A stretch of 52,779 nucleotides of DNA from Amycolatopsis palatopharyngis (GTDB taxonomy: Bacteria > Actinomycetota > Actinomycetes > Mycobacteriales > Pseudonocardiaceae): the NCBI RefSeq assembly GCF_003385185.1, contig NZ_PQHZ01000045.1:1-52779 (forward strand), in the 5' to 3' direction. A program made the translations under genes and the position numbers. Of the stretch, positions 24,180 through 33,046 are shown piece by piece. The stretch's first letter is position 1. The number at the start of each line of letters is the position of its first letter. The notes under the pieces were generated by a model that saw only the letters and a list, made by a program, of their open reading frames with translations, was not told where the DNA came from and did not search any database.

Positions 24180-26531
24180 TTGTCCGTGTCCCCGCATGAC
24201 CGGGAACCAGACAACTCCGAGATCGCCGCGGAGCAGGAGTATCTCTCGCTGCTCTACCGCAAGCTCGACGCCGAACGGGAGGTCGCGTCGCGCAGGCTGA
24301 CCACAGCACTGGAGCAGACCGGGGGAACACCGCAGGCGCGCGCTGAACGTGAAGCCTCCACCTCGATGTACACCGAGCGGATCGCCCAGCTCGGCTCCGT
24401 CGAGCAGGGGCTGTGCTTCGGGCGCCTGAACCTGCGCGACGGTGAACAGTTCTACGTGGGCAGGCTCGGCCTGTTCGACGAGGACGACGAGTACAACCCG
24501 CTGCTGGTGGACTGGCGTGCCCCCGTGGCCCGCCCCTTCTACCTCGCCACGGCGGCCTCGCCGGACGGCGTCGTGCGCCGCAGGCACATCCGCACGCTCA
24601 GCAGGCGCGTGGTCGGTGTGGACGACGAGATCCTGGACCTTTCGGCCGCCGACCAGGGCCACGACCTCGGCCTCGCGGGGGAGGCCGCGCTGCTGGCCGC
24701 GCTGGAGCGCAGGCGGACCGGCGAGATGGCCGACATCGTCGCCACCATCCAGGCCGAGCAGGACCGCATCATCCGCGCGGACCTGAACGGCGTCCTGGTG
24801 GTGCAGGGTGGCCCTGGTACCGGCAAGACCGCCGTCGCGCTGCACCGGGCGGCATACCTGCTCTACACGTACCGGCGTCAGCTCAGCACCCGTGGCGTGC
24901 TCGTCGTCGGGCCCAACCCGACGTTCCTGCGCTACATCGGCCAGGTGCTGCCGTCTCTGGGGGAGACCGGCGTGCTGCTCAAGACGATGGGCACGCTGCT
25001 GCCCGGTCTCAGGGCGGACGGCGCCGAACCGGCAGGCGCGGCCGAGATCAAGGGCCGCGACGTCATGGTCCAGGTACTGGCCGACGCCGTGCGCGACCGG
25101 CAGGTGATCCCCGGCGATCCGCTGGAGGTCGACGTCGAGGGCGAGACGCTGGCGATCCACCGGGAGATGGCCGAGCGTGCGCGGGAAAAGGCGCGGCGCT
25201 CACAGCGGTCCCACAACGTCGCCAGGCGGATCTTCCTGGACCGCATGCTCGACGCGCTCACCGAACAGTCGGTGTCCCGGACCGAGGGTGATGTGTTCGA
25301 CGGGCTGCCCGAGATCCCCCTCGCGGCGGGGGAGGACCCGGACGCCGATGTGCTCGACGCCCGCGACCATGCCGCGATCCGCGCGGAACTCGCCGAGGAC
25401 AAGAAGGTGCGGGCGGCGCTGGATTCGTTGTGGCCGTTGCTGACTCCCGAGGAGACCCTCGGTGACCTGCTGGGCTCCGCCGAGCGGCTGGAGTGCGCGG
25501 CCGGGACGGCGCTGGACACCACGGAACGTGCGCTGTTGCTGCGCGAGCCGGGGTCACCCTGGTCGTCCTCGGACGTGCCACTGCTCGACGAGCTGGCCGA
25601 ACTCCTCGGTGAGGACGACACCGAGGAACGCGCCGAGCAGGCGCGGCAGGAGCGCGAGCAGAAGGCGTACGCCGAGGGCGTGCTGCACATCCTCGAACAG
25701 GACGAGGAGATCATCGACGAGGAGGTGTTGCGGGTCGGCGACATCCTCGACGCCGAACTGCTGGCCGAGCGGCAGGATCGGCGCAGCGACCTCACCGCCG
25801 CGCAACGGGCCGCCCAGGACCGCACCTGGACCTTCGGGCACGTGATCATCGACGAGGCGCAGGAGCTCTCCGCGATGGACTGGCGTTCGCTCATGCGCCG
25901 CTGCCCGAGCCGTTCCGTCACCGTGGTGGGCGACGTGGCGCAGACGGGCTCGGAGGCGGGCACGTCGTCCTGGCACCAGGTGCTCGGCCCGTACGTGGAC
26001 GACCGCTGGCGGCTGCGCGAGCTGACGGTGAACTACCGGACGCCCGCCGAGATCATGGCCGTCGCGGGCCGGGTGCTCGCCGAGGCGAACCCGGACCTGT
26101 CCGCTCCGGCCTCCGTCCGGGAGGCGGGGGTCGACCCGTGGCAGGTCGAGGTGGGCCGGGCCGAGGCGCCCGGCCGCGTCCGCGAGCTGGTCGACGGCGA
26201 ACTGAGTGCGGTGGACGGTGGCACGGTCGCGGTACTGGCCCCGAATGGACAGCTCGACGGTCTCGCCGGCGCGCTGGACGGGCTGCTGTCCGACGAGCTG
26301 TCGGGGGAGCAGTCGCGGGTGTCGCTGCTGACCGTGGAGCTGGCCAAGGGCCTGGAGTTCGACTCGGTGGTGGTGATCGGCCCGGACGAGGTCGTCGCCG
26401 AGTCACCGAGGGGGCTCAACGACCTCTACGTCGCGCTGACGCGGGCCACGAAGCGGCTCGGGATAGTGCACACGGGCGAGGTGCTGCCCGCGCTGTCGGG
26501 TCCGGCGAAGGAAGGTGCCGCGCCCGGTTAA
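24180..26531 (+). CDS. helR: HelR/HelD-type RNA polymerase-associated helicase-like ATPase
   Basis: A 783-residue superfamily 1 (UvrD/Rep-like) ATPase. Walker A is GGPGTGKT (210-217, K216) and Walker B is HVIIDEAQELS (D558, E559); GDVAQTG (motif III), LTVNYRTPAEI (motif IV) and YVALTRATKRL (motif VI) follow. The N-terminal 60 residues are an antiparallel coiled coil (EQEYLSLLYRKLDAERE), which in HelD enters the polymerase secondary channel. HelD/HelR releases stalled RNA polymerase and, in Streptomyces and mycobacteria, HelR displaces rifamycins. The start is TTG 24180, with GTG 24186 as an alternative; neither has a strong Shine-Dalgarno. A generic DNA helicase is less likely because of the N-terminal coiled coil. 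The exact HelR/HelD class is by recall. Confidence 0.85.
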   Translation: MSVSPHDREPDNSEIAAEQEYLSLLYRKLDAEREVASRRLTTALEQTGGTPQARAEREASTSMYTERIAQLGSVEQGLCFGRLNLRDGEQFYVGRLGLFDEDDEYNPLLVDWRAPVARPFYLATAASPDGVVRRRHIRTLSRRVVGVDDEILDLSAADQGHDLGLAGEAALLAALERRRTGEMADIVATIQAEQDRIIRADLNGVLVVQGGPGTGKTAVALHRAAYLLYTYRRQLSTRGVLVVGPNPTFLRYIGQVLPSLGETGVLLKTMGTLLPGLRADGAEPAGAAEIKGRDVMVQVLADAVRDRQVIPGDPLEVDVEGETLAIHREMAERAREKARRSQRSHNVARRIFLDRMLDALTEQSVSRTEGDVFDGLPEIPLAAGEDPDADVLDARDHAAIRAELAEDKKVRAALDSLWPLLTPEETLGDLLGSAERLECAAGTALDTTERALLLREPGSPWSSSDVPLLDELAELLGEDDTEERAEQARQEREQKAYAEGVLHILEQDEEIIDEEVLRVGDILDAELLAERQDRRSDLTAAQRAAQDRTWTFGHVIIDEAQELSAMDWRSLMRRCPSRSVTVVGDVAQTGSEAGTSSWHQVLGPYVDDRWRLRELTVNYRTPAEIMAVAGRVLAEANPDLSAPASVREAGVDPWQVEVGRAEAPGRVRELVDGELSAVDGGTVAVLAPNGQLDGLAGALDGLLSDELSGEQSRVSLLTVELAKGLEFDSVVVIGPDEVVAESPRGLNDLYVALTRATKRLGIVHTGEVLPALSGPAKEGAAPG

Positions 26532-26534
26532 GGT
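26529..26534 (+). promoter_or_regulatory. -10 box for the FKBP lipoprotein gene
   Basis: TAAGGT overlaps the helR stop codon and ends 7 nt before the ATG at 26542. AAGGTGG also resembles a Shine-Dalgarno, so translation from a readthrough transcript is equally possible. Confidence 0.35.
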
Positions 26535-26541
26535 GGTCGCC

Positions 26542-27132
26542 ATGCGCAGACTTGGCAAGATCATCGTGGTGACGGCGGCGGCTGTCGCGCTGGGCGCCTG
26601 TTCCCCGAACAACGAGGAGCCCTCGGACCTTCCCCCGGGCACCGACCCCACGCCGAGCCAGCAGGCCTCGGCACCGGCGAGCACCAGCCCGTCCAGTTCG
26701 CAGGCACAGGGGCCGGCGTGCAAGGCGGAGGACATCGAGGTGAGCGGCGGCTTCGGCGAGGACCCGGAGATCACCATCCCCGACGACTGCGCACCGCCGA
26801 AGGAGCTGATCTCCGAGGACCTGGTGACCGGCGACGGCCCCGAGGCCACCGAGGGCAGCACCGTCGAGGTGAACTACAAGCTCAAGTCCTGGTCCGACGG
26901 CGAGGTCAAGGACAGCTCGTTCGAGCGGGGCGAGACCTTCCCGCTGGAGAACCTGGGTCAGGCTCGAGTCATCGACGGCTGGAACCAGGGCCTGATCGGC
27001 ATCACCGAGGGCAGCCGACGCCTCCTAGTCGTCCCGCCGGACCTGGGATACGGAGAGCGGGGCAATCAGGGCATCGCGCCCAACGAGACGCTCGTCTTCG
27101 TCGTCGACGCCGTCAAGGTCACGCCCGCCTGA
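26542..27132 (+). CDS. FKBP-type peptidyl-prolyl isomerase lipoprotein
   Basis: A 196-residue secreted lipoprotein. A basic start and a hydrophobic stretch lead to the lipobox LGAC, with lipidated C20. A Pro/Ser/Thr-rich linker spans about residues 22-58. The FKBP domain covers about 85-196: VEVNYKLKSWSDGEVKDSSF, ARVIDGWNQGLIGITEGSRR and VPPDLGYGERG are its core strands and active-site loops. FKBPs accelerate Pro isomerisation, so this is a likely extracytoplasmic folding factor anchored to the outer face of the membrane. The ATG 26542 is used rather than the in-frame upstream ATG because it alone gives a signal peptide. A strong terminator follows. Confidence 0.95.
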   Translation: MRRLGKIIVVTAAAVALGACSPNNEEPSDLPPGTDPTPSQQASAPASTSPSSSQAQGPACKAEDIEVSGGFGEDPEITIPDDCAPPKELISEDLVTGDGPEATEGSTVEVNYKLKSWSDGEVKDSSFERGETFPLENLGQARVIDGWNQGLIGITEGSRRLLVVPPDLGYGERGNQGIAPNETLVFVVDAVKVTPA

Positions 27133-27146
27133 GCCACTACACGATC

Positions 27147-27180
27147 GGCGGTGCAGCGTGCGACACGCTGCACCGCCTTT
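27147..27180 (+). terminator. Rho-independent terminator after the FKBP gene
   Basis: GGCGGTGCAGCGT and ACGCTGCACCGCC form a perfect 13-bp stem around a 5-nt loop, followed by TTTGTGTTG. It starts 14 nt after the stop codon and is the only hairpin in the window with a T-rich tail. Confidence 0.85.
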
Positions 27181-27293
27181 GTGTTGATGGGGATGCCGTC
27201 ACCCAGGTCGCACGCCAGTGATATCCGTCCTGGTCCGCACGCTCGGCGGTGAACCTCACGGAGTCTCCCGAGTGCAGGGAACCCCTTCCCCGT

Positions 27294-28265
27294 TCACGGC
27301 AGCAGCAGGAGCTTGCCCGTGCTGCGGCGGCCCTCGAGGTCCTCGTGCGCGCGGCGGGCCTCGGCCAGCGGGTAAGCGCCGCCGATGCGGATCTTCAACG
27401 TGCCTTCGGCGACCGCGCCGAACAGTTCTCCCGCGCGCCAGTCGAGCTCCTCGCGGGTGCGGATGTAGGCGCCGATCGACGGCCGGGTCAGATACACCGA
27501 GCCGGCCGCGTTGAGCCGCTGCGGGTCGACCGGCGGCACCGGGCCGCTGGCCGCGCCGAACAGCGCCAGCACTCCGCGCGGCCGCAGGCTCGCCAGGCTG
27601 CCGTCGAATGTGGACTGGCCGACGCCGTCGTAGACCGCCGCGACGCCCTCGCCTTCGGTCAGTTCGCGGGTCCGTTCCGCGAAGTCGGTCTCGGTGTAGC
27701 GGATGACCTCGTCCGCGCCCGCCTCCTTGGCCAGCGCCTCCTTCTCCGCCGTCGAAACCGTGCCGATCACCCGCGCGCCCCTGGCCTTCGCCAACTGGGT
27801 GAGCAGCAGCCCGACTCCGCCCGCAGCCGCGTGCACCAGCACCGTGTCCCCGTCCTGAACGGGGTGGGTGGAGGCGGCGAGATAGTGCGCGGTGATGCCC
27901 TGCAGGAGGGTGGCCGCCGCGATCTCGTCGGTGACGGCGTCGGGTACCCGGACAGCCGAGGCAGCCGGTACCAGGACGCGCTGCGCGTAGCTACCGGGCA
28001 CTCCCTGCCAAGCGACCCGATCGCCCGCCGAGAAGTCCGTGACACCCTCGCCCACGGCGACGACGGAGCCCGCGCCCTCGAGGCCGAGCACGATCGGCAG
28101 GTCGAGCGGGTAGAGCCCGGAACGCTGATACGTATCGATGTAGTTGACGCCGGCGGCGGCCACCTGGATCAGCAGCTGCCCCTGCCCAGGGTCGCCGACC
28201 TCGACCTCGCCGACCTCCAGCACTTCGGGTCCGCCGTTCTGCCGAACCTGTACCGCCGTGGGCAT
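27294..28265 (-). CDS. qor: NADPH:quinone reductase-like zinc-free MDR oxidoreductase
   Basis: A 323-residue medium-chain dehydrogenase/reductase that reduces quinones by one electron using NADPH. GVNYIDTYQRSGLYPLDLP and LGLEGAGSVVAVGEGV form the catalytic domain, TLLQGITAHYL is the Qor signature, and LVHAAAGGVGLLLTQLAKA is the nucleotide-binding loop. The structural and catalytic zinc ligands of alcohol dehydrogenases are missing, as expected for Qor. The start ATG 28265 follows a strong GAGGAGG; an earlier in-frame start adds 10 residues without similarity. A qor gene at this relative position also occurs in the M. tuberculosis ctaB-to-suf interval. Confidence 0.92.
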   Translation of the reverse strand: MPTAVQVRQNGGPEVLEVGEVEVGDPGQGQLLIQVAAAGVNYIDTYQRSGLYPLDLPIVLGLEGAGSVVAVGEGVTDFSAGDRVAWQGVPGSYAQRVLVPAASAVRVPDAVTDEIAAATLLQGITAHYLAASTHPVQDGDTVLVHAAAGGVGLLLTQLAKARGARVIGTVSTAEKEALAKEAGADEVIRYTETDFAERTRELTEGEGVAAVYDGVGQSTFDGSLASLRPRGVLALFGAASGPVPPVDPQRLNAAGSVYLTRPSIGAYIRTREELDWRAGELFGAVAEGTLKIRIGGAYPLAEARRAHEDLEGRRSTGKLLLLP

Positions 28266-28385
28266 ACGTCCTCCTCGTTCACTTCTGACAAGCACCGATA
28301 ATGCTGACTACCCGAGTTTCAATTAAGACACCGCGTACAACTATGGCCGGGACCACGATGTTCCACCTCGCAGGGGCCGGACATC

Positions 28386-28391
28386 TACACT
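28386..28391 (+). promoter_or_regulatory. -10 box for the small protein/ATP-grasp operon (leaderless)
   Basis: TACACT is followed by 7 nt and the GTG at 28399, with no Shine-Dalgarno. It is the clearest start signal for this operon. Confidence 0.55.
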
Positions 28392-28398
28392 CCGGTAC

Positions 28399-28731
28399 GT
28401 GGCTGAACAGAGCGAGCAGACCGAGCAGACCAAGATCCAGACCACGTACCGGCCTGGGCACCTTTCGGCGGCCAAGAACTTCGTCGCCGAACACGGCAAG
28501 CCGTCGAAGGCCGTGGTGGAGTACCTGGGCCGTGCCGGTGCCCGAGTGGTGCTGGTCGGCGCCGACGGCGCTCTTGGCGACGTCGTGGTACCGAGCGTCA
28601 GCGCGGGTGAGGCGCTGGTGGAGGCGGTGGACGACCTGGAGCCCGCCGAATGGGACGCCGAGACGGTGAACGCCACCCGGATCAGCTCGGAGCATCGCCG
28701 CAAAATGGGTCGCTCCCTGCTGCGCCAGTGA
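28399..28731 (+). CDS. Conserved-looking 110-residue protein of unknown function
   Basis: I do not recognise this family. The protein has an acidic, Gln/Thr-rich N terminus (AEQSEQTEQTKIQTT), a compact middle (residues 20-70: HLSAAKNFVAEHGKPSKAVV, then a beta-rich segment ARVVLVGADGALGDVVVP) and an acidic C-terminal stretch ending in basic RRKMGRSLLRQ. There are no cysteines, signal peptide or membrane segments. The GTG start is set by the TACACT box. Its stop overlaps the ATP-grasp start by 4 nt (GTGA), so the two are translationally coupled and probably act together; the small protein could be a partner or a substrate of the ligase, which is inference only. Confidence 0.8.
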   Translation: MAEQSEQTEQTKIQTTYRPGHLSAAKNFVAEHGKPSKAVVEYLGRAGARVVLVGADGALGDVVVPSVSAGEALVEAVDDLEPAEWDAETVNATRISSEHRRKMGRSLLRQ

Positions 28732-29612
28732 CAGCCGCGTCCCCGAAGGTCGTCCTCGCGGGTTGCGCGAAGCTGCCCGAGGGAGACGGCGACGAGGCCG
28801 AAGCCGTCACGGCGCTGCGCGAACTGGGCGTGGCCGCGGAATGGGCGCGCTGGGACGACCCCCACGTCGACTTCACCGCCGCCGATCTGGTTGTGCTGCG
28901 CTCGACCTGGGATTACCCGGACCGGCGCACGGAGTTTCTCGACTGGTGCGATTCGGTTCCCGGACTGTGCAATCCGGCCCAGGTCGCGCGCTGGAACACC
29001 GACAAGACCTATCTCATCGACCTGGCCCGGGCCGGGGTGCCGATCGTGCCGACCGAGTTGCTTCCGCCGGGAACCGCACCGCACTGGCCCGGCACCGAAT
29101 TCGTGCTGAAGCCCGCAGTGGGCGTCGGCTCGATCGGTGCGGCGAGGTTCGCGGTCAAATCCGTCGAGGCCGCGCGGTCACACCTCGACAACCTGCACCG
29201 TGGCGGCCACACCGTGCTGGCCCAGCCATATCAGTCCGCTGTGGACAGCGAGGGGGAGACCGCACTGGTGTTCCTCGGTGGAGTCTTCTCGCACGCCTTC
29301 ACCAAGGGGGCGATGCTGGCCGGCAACGAGGTGGACGGGACCGGGCTTTTCGTGTCCGAACGCCTGGGAGTCGCCACACCGGACCCGGCACGGCGAAAGC
29401 TGGCCGAGGACACGCTCGACGCCGCGGCCGAGCTGCTCCGCCTGCGCCGCTCGGATCTGCTGTACGCCCGCGTGGACCTGGTCCGCGCCGACGACGGCCG
29501 TCCCGCGCTGCTGGAACTGGAACTCACCGAACCCTCGCTCGGCTTCCGCCACGCCGAGCCTGCCGCGGCGCTACGGTTCGCCTCCGCGGTCCGCGCCCGG
29601 CTCGGCGGGTAG
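28728..29612 (+). CDS. ATP-grasp domain protein of unknown substrate
   Basis: A 294-residue ATP-grasp ligase. VVLRSTWDYPDRRTEFLDW is typical of a glutathione-synthetase/RimK-like subgroup that includes the cycloserine protein DcsG. WNTDKTYLIDLARAGVPIVP and EFVLKPAVGVGSIGAARF form the ATP-binding lobe, and LYARVDLVRADDGRPALLELE holds the Mg2+-binding Asp/Glu residues. Such enzymes join a carboxylate to an amine or thiol through an acyl phosphate. The start is GTG 28728, coupled to the preceding gene; an earlier in-frame ATG lies inside that gene. A MarR regulator follows after 7 nt. No biosynthetic cluster is visible nearby. Confidence 0.85.
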   Translation: MTAASPKVVLAGCAKLPEGDGDEAEAVTALRELGVAAEWARWDDPHVDFTAADLVVLRSTWDYPDRRTEFLDWCDSVPGLCNPAQVARWNTDKTYLIDLARAGVPIVPTELLPPGTAPHWPGTEFVLKPAVGVGSIGAARFAVKSVEAARSHLDNLHRGGHTVLAQPYQSAVDSEGETALVFLGGVFSHAFTKGAMLAGNEVDGTGLFVSERLGVATPDPARRKLAEDTLDAAAELLRLRRSDLLYARVDLVRADDGRPALLELELTEPSLGFRHAEPAAALRFASAVRARLGG

Positions 29613-29619
29613 CGAATAC

Positions 29620-30153
29620 ATGTCTGCCGAATCGGACGAACCCGGCGAGCGCGAGAGTCCCGTCGACGACGCCGTCGACCGGATGATCGCCGAGTGGGCG
29701 CGGCGAGATCCGGATCTGGACGCGGGCGCACTGCACGTCGTCGGCCGGTTGCTGCTCAGCGCCGACAACATCCAGCGCGAGCTCGTTTCCGCCCTGCGCC
29801 CGCTCGGGCTGAGTTACGGGGACTTCGACGTGGTGAACACGCTGCGCCGGCTCGGGCAGGCTGACGGCACCAATCCGAAGGACCTGGCCAGGTCGGCGTT
29901 GATCACCTCCGGTGCGATGACGGCGCGTCTCGACCGGCTGGAACGGCTGGGACTCGTAGAACGGCGCGGTGACCCCGGTGATCGCCGGGGAGTGCTCGTC
30001 CGGCTCACTGAACGCGGGGAACAGCTCGCCGAACGCGCTCTCGCCGCGGTGCTGGCAGCCGACGAGGAGATCCTCGAACCGCTCGACAGCGCACAACGCG
30101 ACACGCTGGCGGACATGCTCAAGCGGCTTCTCGTCCGGAAGGAGACACGGTGA
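29620..30153 (+). CDS. MarR family transcriptional regulator
   Basis: A 177-residue winged-helix dimer protein. An N-terminal helix (LHVVGRLLLSADNIQRELV) leads to the DNA-binding wing: LARSALITSGAMTARLDRLE is the recognition region and LVERRGDPGDRRGVLVRLTE is the conserved D-P-x-D-R-R wing. MarR proteins usually repress nearby genes and release DNA on binding small phenolic or similar ligands. It lies 7 nt after the ATP-grasp gene and tail to tail with the DUF6506-like gene, whose promoter carries a 37-nt palindrome of the right kind. That gene is the likely target, though autorepression cannot be excluded. Confidence 0.92.
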   Translation: MSAESDEPGERESPVDDAVDRMIAEWARRDPDLDAGALHVVGRLLLSADNIQRELVSALRPLGLSYGDFDVVNTLRRLGQADGTNPKDLARSALITSGAMTARLDRLERLGLVERRGDPGDRRGVLVRLTERGEQLAERALAAVLAADEEILEPLDSAQRDTLADMLKRLLVRKETR

Positions 30154-30159
30154 GAGCCC

Positions 30160-30756
30160 TCAGGCGGCCTCGAACGCTGCCTTGTAGGCGGCAGCACCCT
30201 CGATGGCTTCGAACGGCCAGCTGACCAGGCTCATCGGCACCCGATTGTCCAGTGCCGCGGCCACCTCGGCCGCCGTGGTGAGCGAGGTCCCGCCGCAGAT
30301 CTCGACGAGATCGGCGCCCTGCTCGACGAGTTCGACGGCCACCGCGGCCGCCGCCGCTGCGTCCGGCGCGCCGACGACGGTCGTGCGGCCACCGCCGGCG
30401 TGGGTGCGCACAACGCGGTCCACAGCTGGATCCGCGTCCGGTGCGGCGTAGATGGTCACGGAGTGACCGAGTTCCGGCCCCGGGAAGGAGCCGAACGCGA
30501 AGCCCGCGACGCCGACGGGGGCGCGTCCGGCCACCGCGGTCATGACCTGTGCCGCCGCATCGAGGCCGAATCCCCGGTACAGCTCGATCAACCGGACACC
30601 CGCTTCGGCCAGTTCGGCCGAGACACGTGCGGCTGCCTCCCCGTCCGGCACCCAGACCAGAAGCGTCTTGCTGCCGGAGTGCTCATGCACGACTCGGTCC
30701 TTGGCGGGATCCGATCCGGCCTGCAGGAAGACGAAGGCCTCGGCGAATTCGTTCAT
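30160..30756 (-). CDS. Protein with two tandem DUF6506-like domains
   Basis: A 198-residue protein made of two similar halves, about residues 5-95 and 100-198. Each half repeats the same order: a beta strand, DPAxDRVVxxH, a beta strand ending in VPD or APD, AxxVxxELxExGxxLIE, and a C-terminal xxxAxxVAxAxxxRxPV. I associate this pattern with the DUF6506 family, whose members are usually single-domain; function is unknown. The two halves differ clearly, so the duplication is old. There are no cysteines in the first half and one (IC) in the second, and no membrane segment. The ATG follows CTGGGAGGGACC. A large palindromic operator lies 17 nt upstream, so expression is probably under MarR control. 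Confidence 0.75.
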   Translation of the reverse strand: MNEFAEAFVFLQAGSDPAKDRVVHEHSGSKTLLVWVPDGEAAARVSAELAEAGVRLIELYRGFGLDAAAQVMTAVAGRAPVGVAGFAFGSFPGPELGHSVTIYAAPDADPAVDRVVRTHAGGGRTTVVGAPDAAAAAAVAVELVEQGADLVEICGGTSLTTAAEVAAALDNRVPMSLVSWPFEAIEGAAAYKAAFEAA

Positions 30757-30772
30757 GACGGTCCCTCCCAGA

Positions 30773-30809
30773 GTTAGCTTGGCATCAAGTAACTTGATAC
30801 CAAGCTAAC
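30773..30809. promoter_or_regulatory. 37-nt MarR-type palindromic operator
   Basis: Two 18-nt arms around a central A pair with a single mismatch (a G-to-A difference). The core ATCAAGT-A-ACTTGAT is a typical MarR site; the outer arms are GTTAGCTTGG and CCAAGCTAAC. It lies 17-53 nt upstream of the DUF6506-like ATG and would cover the promoter. Confidence 0.8.
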
Positions 30810-30855
30810 CCCGGCAAGGCTCGCACGTATTCCGCCAACCGTGCCCGGCATACTT

Positions 30856-30913
30856 CCCCAATGTGGCATTGGGGACGTTGGTGTTCCCCAATGCCACATT
30901 GGGGAACACCAAC
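30856..30913. terminator. Nested double palindrome downstream of the desaturase
   Basis: CCCCAATG-TGG-CATTGGGG (30856-30874) and CCCCAATG-CCA-CATTGGGG (30886-30904) are each hairpins and are reverse complements of each other. The second extends to a perfect 17-bp stem with a 3-nt loop (30877-30893 with 30897-30913), ending right at the desaturase stop. Probable terminator. Confidence 0.75.
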
Positions 30914-31861
<948 letters not shown>

Positions 31862-31988
31862 GTCGCGGGGTTACCTCGAATCGGGGGACGGGAAACAAGA
31901 AGAGCAAACCGGATAAAGCGCACCATTATGGGCACCTTCCCGGCGATTCAGCCTAACCTCTGCCTCCGCAGAACATGCCACTCGAGCA

Positions 31989-32993
31989 TTACGAGCGCGT
32001 GACAGTCGGCTTGCGCTGTTCGGTGGAGGAGGTGTCATCCGCTTTCGCGGGTGCCGCGTGGAAGGAGACCGAGGGACCACGATCACGCGCGGCGCACCAC
32101 AGGGCGGCGGTGGCCACGATGACCACGGCGGACCCGAGGACGTGGAACGACACCAGTTGTTCGGGGACTCCCAGTTCGTACTGCAGGGTGCCGAGGCCGC
32201 CCTGGGCAAGTGCCACCACCCAGACGATGCCATAGCGGCGCCACAGTCGTGGCGTGGCGCTCCCGCGCGACAGGTGCAGTCCCAGCAAGGCCAGCACGAC
32301 CAGGTACACCACGAGCAGCGCGCCGTGGACGCTCGCGAGGACGTTGATCGGCGCCTGCAACCGAGGGGTGTCGGGATCCCCGCCATGCGGACCCGCGCCG
32401 GTGACCGTCGTGCCGGCCGTCAGTACCCCGGCCAGTGCGACCACGAGCGCGACCAGCAGTTTGCGGCCGCTCGCGGAGACCTGCCAACGCGGCGGTTCGT
32501 CCCCCTCGGCGAACGCGTGCAGCAGCAGCACGGCGAGCCAGACGAGGATCGTCGAGGCGAGGAAGTGGATGGCGACCGTCCACCACAGCAACCCGGCGAG
32601 CACTGTCATCCCGCCGATCACCGCCTGGGCGAGGACCCCGCCGGGCATCGTCCAGGCCAGCAGCAACAGCCGTTTGCGGCTCGGGTGGGTGACGTAGATC
32701 CGCCACGCGGCGAGTACGCACAGCGCGGCCACGAGCACCACGACCCCGGTGAGCAGCCGGTTACCGAACTCGATCCACTGGGTGAGTGTCTCGTACTCCG
32801 GGTGCTCGACCGGGAACATGCTGCCTTCGAAACACTGCGGCCAGGTCGGGCAGCCGAGACCAGAGCCTGTCACCCGGACGATGGATCCGGTGACGCCGAT
32901 ACCGCCCTGAGCGATGATCGCGGCGATGGCCAGTGCCCGCTGCACCGACGGGGACGGATACGGCAGGCGGGCGATCAGACTACTGACGGGCAC
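31989..32993 (-). CDS. ctaA: Heme A synthase (CtaA/COX15)
   Basis: A 334-residue membrane enzyme that oxidises a methyl group of heme O to the formyl group of heme A, using the product of ctaB. About eight transmembrane helices are visible. RVTGSGLGCPTWPQCFEGSM carries the extracytoplasmic cysteine pair, and FGNRLLTGVVVL, AIHFLASTILVWL, SVHGALLVVYL and SFHVLGSAVVIV carry the four heme-ligand-type histidines. The GTG start 32993 is chosen because TACAAT lies 6 nt upstream; a TTG 6 nt earlier is an alternative. The C-terminal 35 residues are hydrophilic. Confidence 0.93.
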   Translation of the reverse strand: MPVSSLIARLPYPSPSVQRALAIAAIIAQGGIGVTGSIVRVTGSGLGCPTWPQCFEGSMFPVEHPEYETLTQWIEFGNRLLTGVVVLVAALCVLAAWRIYVTHPSRKRLLLLAWTMPGGVLAQAVIGGMTVLAGLLWWTVAIHFLASTILVWLAVLLLHAFAEGDEPPRWQVSASGRKLLVALVVALAGVLTAGTTVTGAGPHGGDPDTPRLQAPINVLASVHGALLVVYLVVLALLGLHLSRGSATPRLWRRYGIVWVVALAQGGLGTLQYELGVPEQLVSFHVLGSAVVIVATAALWCAARDRGPSVSFHAAPAKADDTSSTEQRKPTVTRS

Positions 32994-32999
32994 CCGCAA

Positions 33000-33005
33000 A
33001 TTGTA
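33000..33005 (-). promoter_or_regulatory. -10 box for ctaA (leaderless)
   Basis: On the minus strand TACAAT stands 6 nt before the ctaA GTG at 32993. It is the best match to TATAAT in the window and decides the start codon. Confidence 0.6.
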
Positions 33006-33046
33006 GGCAAGTGCGGGCAGGGCATCTTTTCGGGTAGCGGTGGGCC

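Noticed and set aside
24066..24180. Rifamycin-associated element upstream of helR
   Set aside because: The inverted repeats there (GGAATTCG/CGAATTCC and CAGGAAC/GTTCCTG) do not match the element as I recall it.
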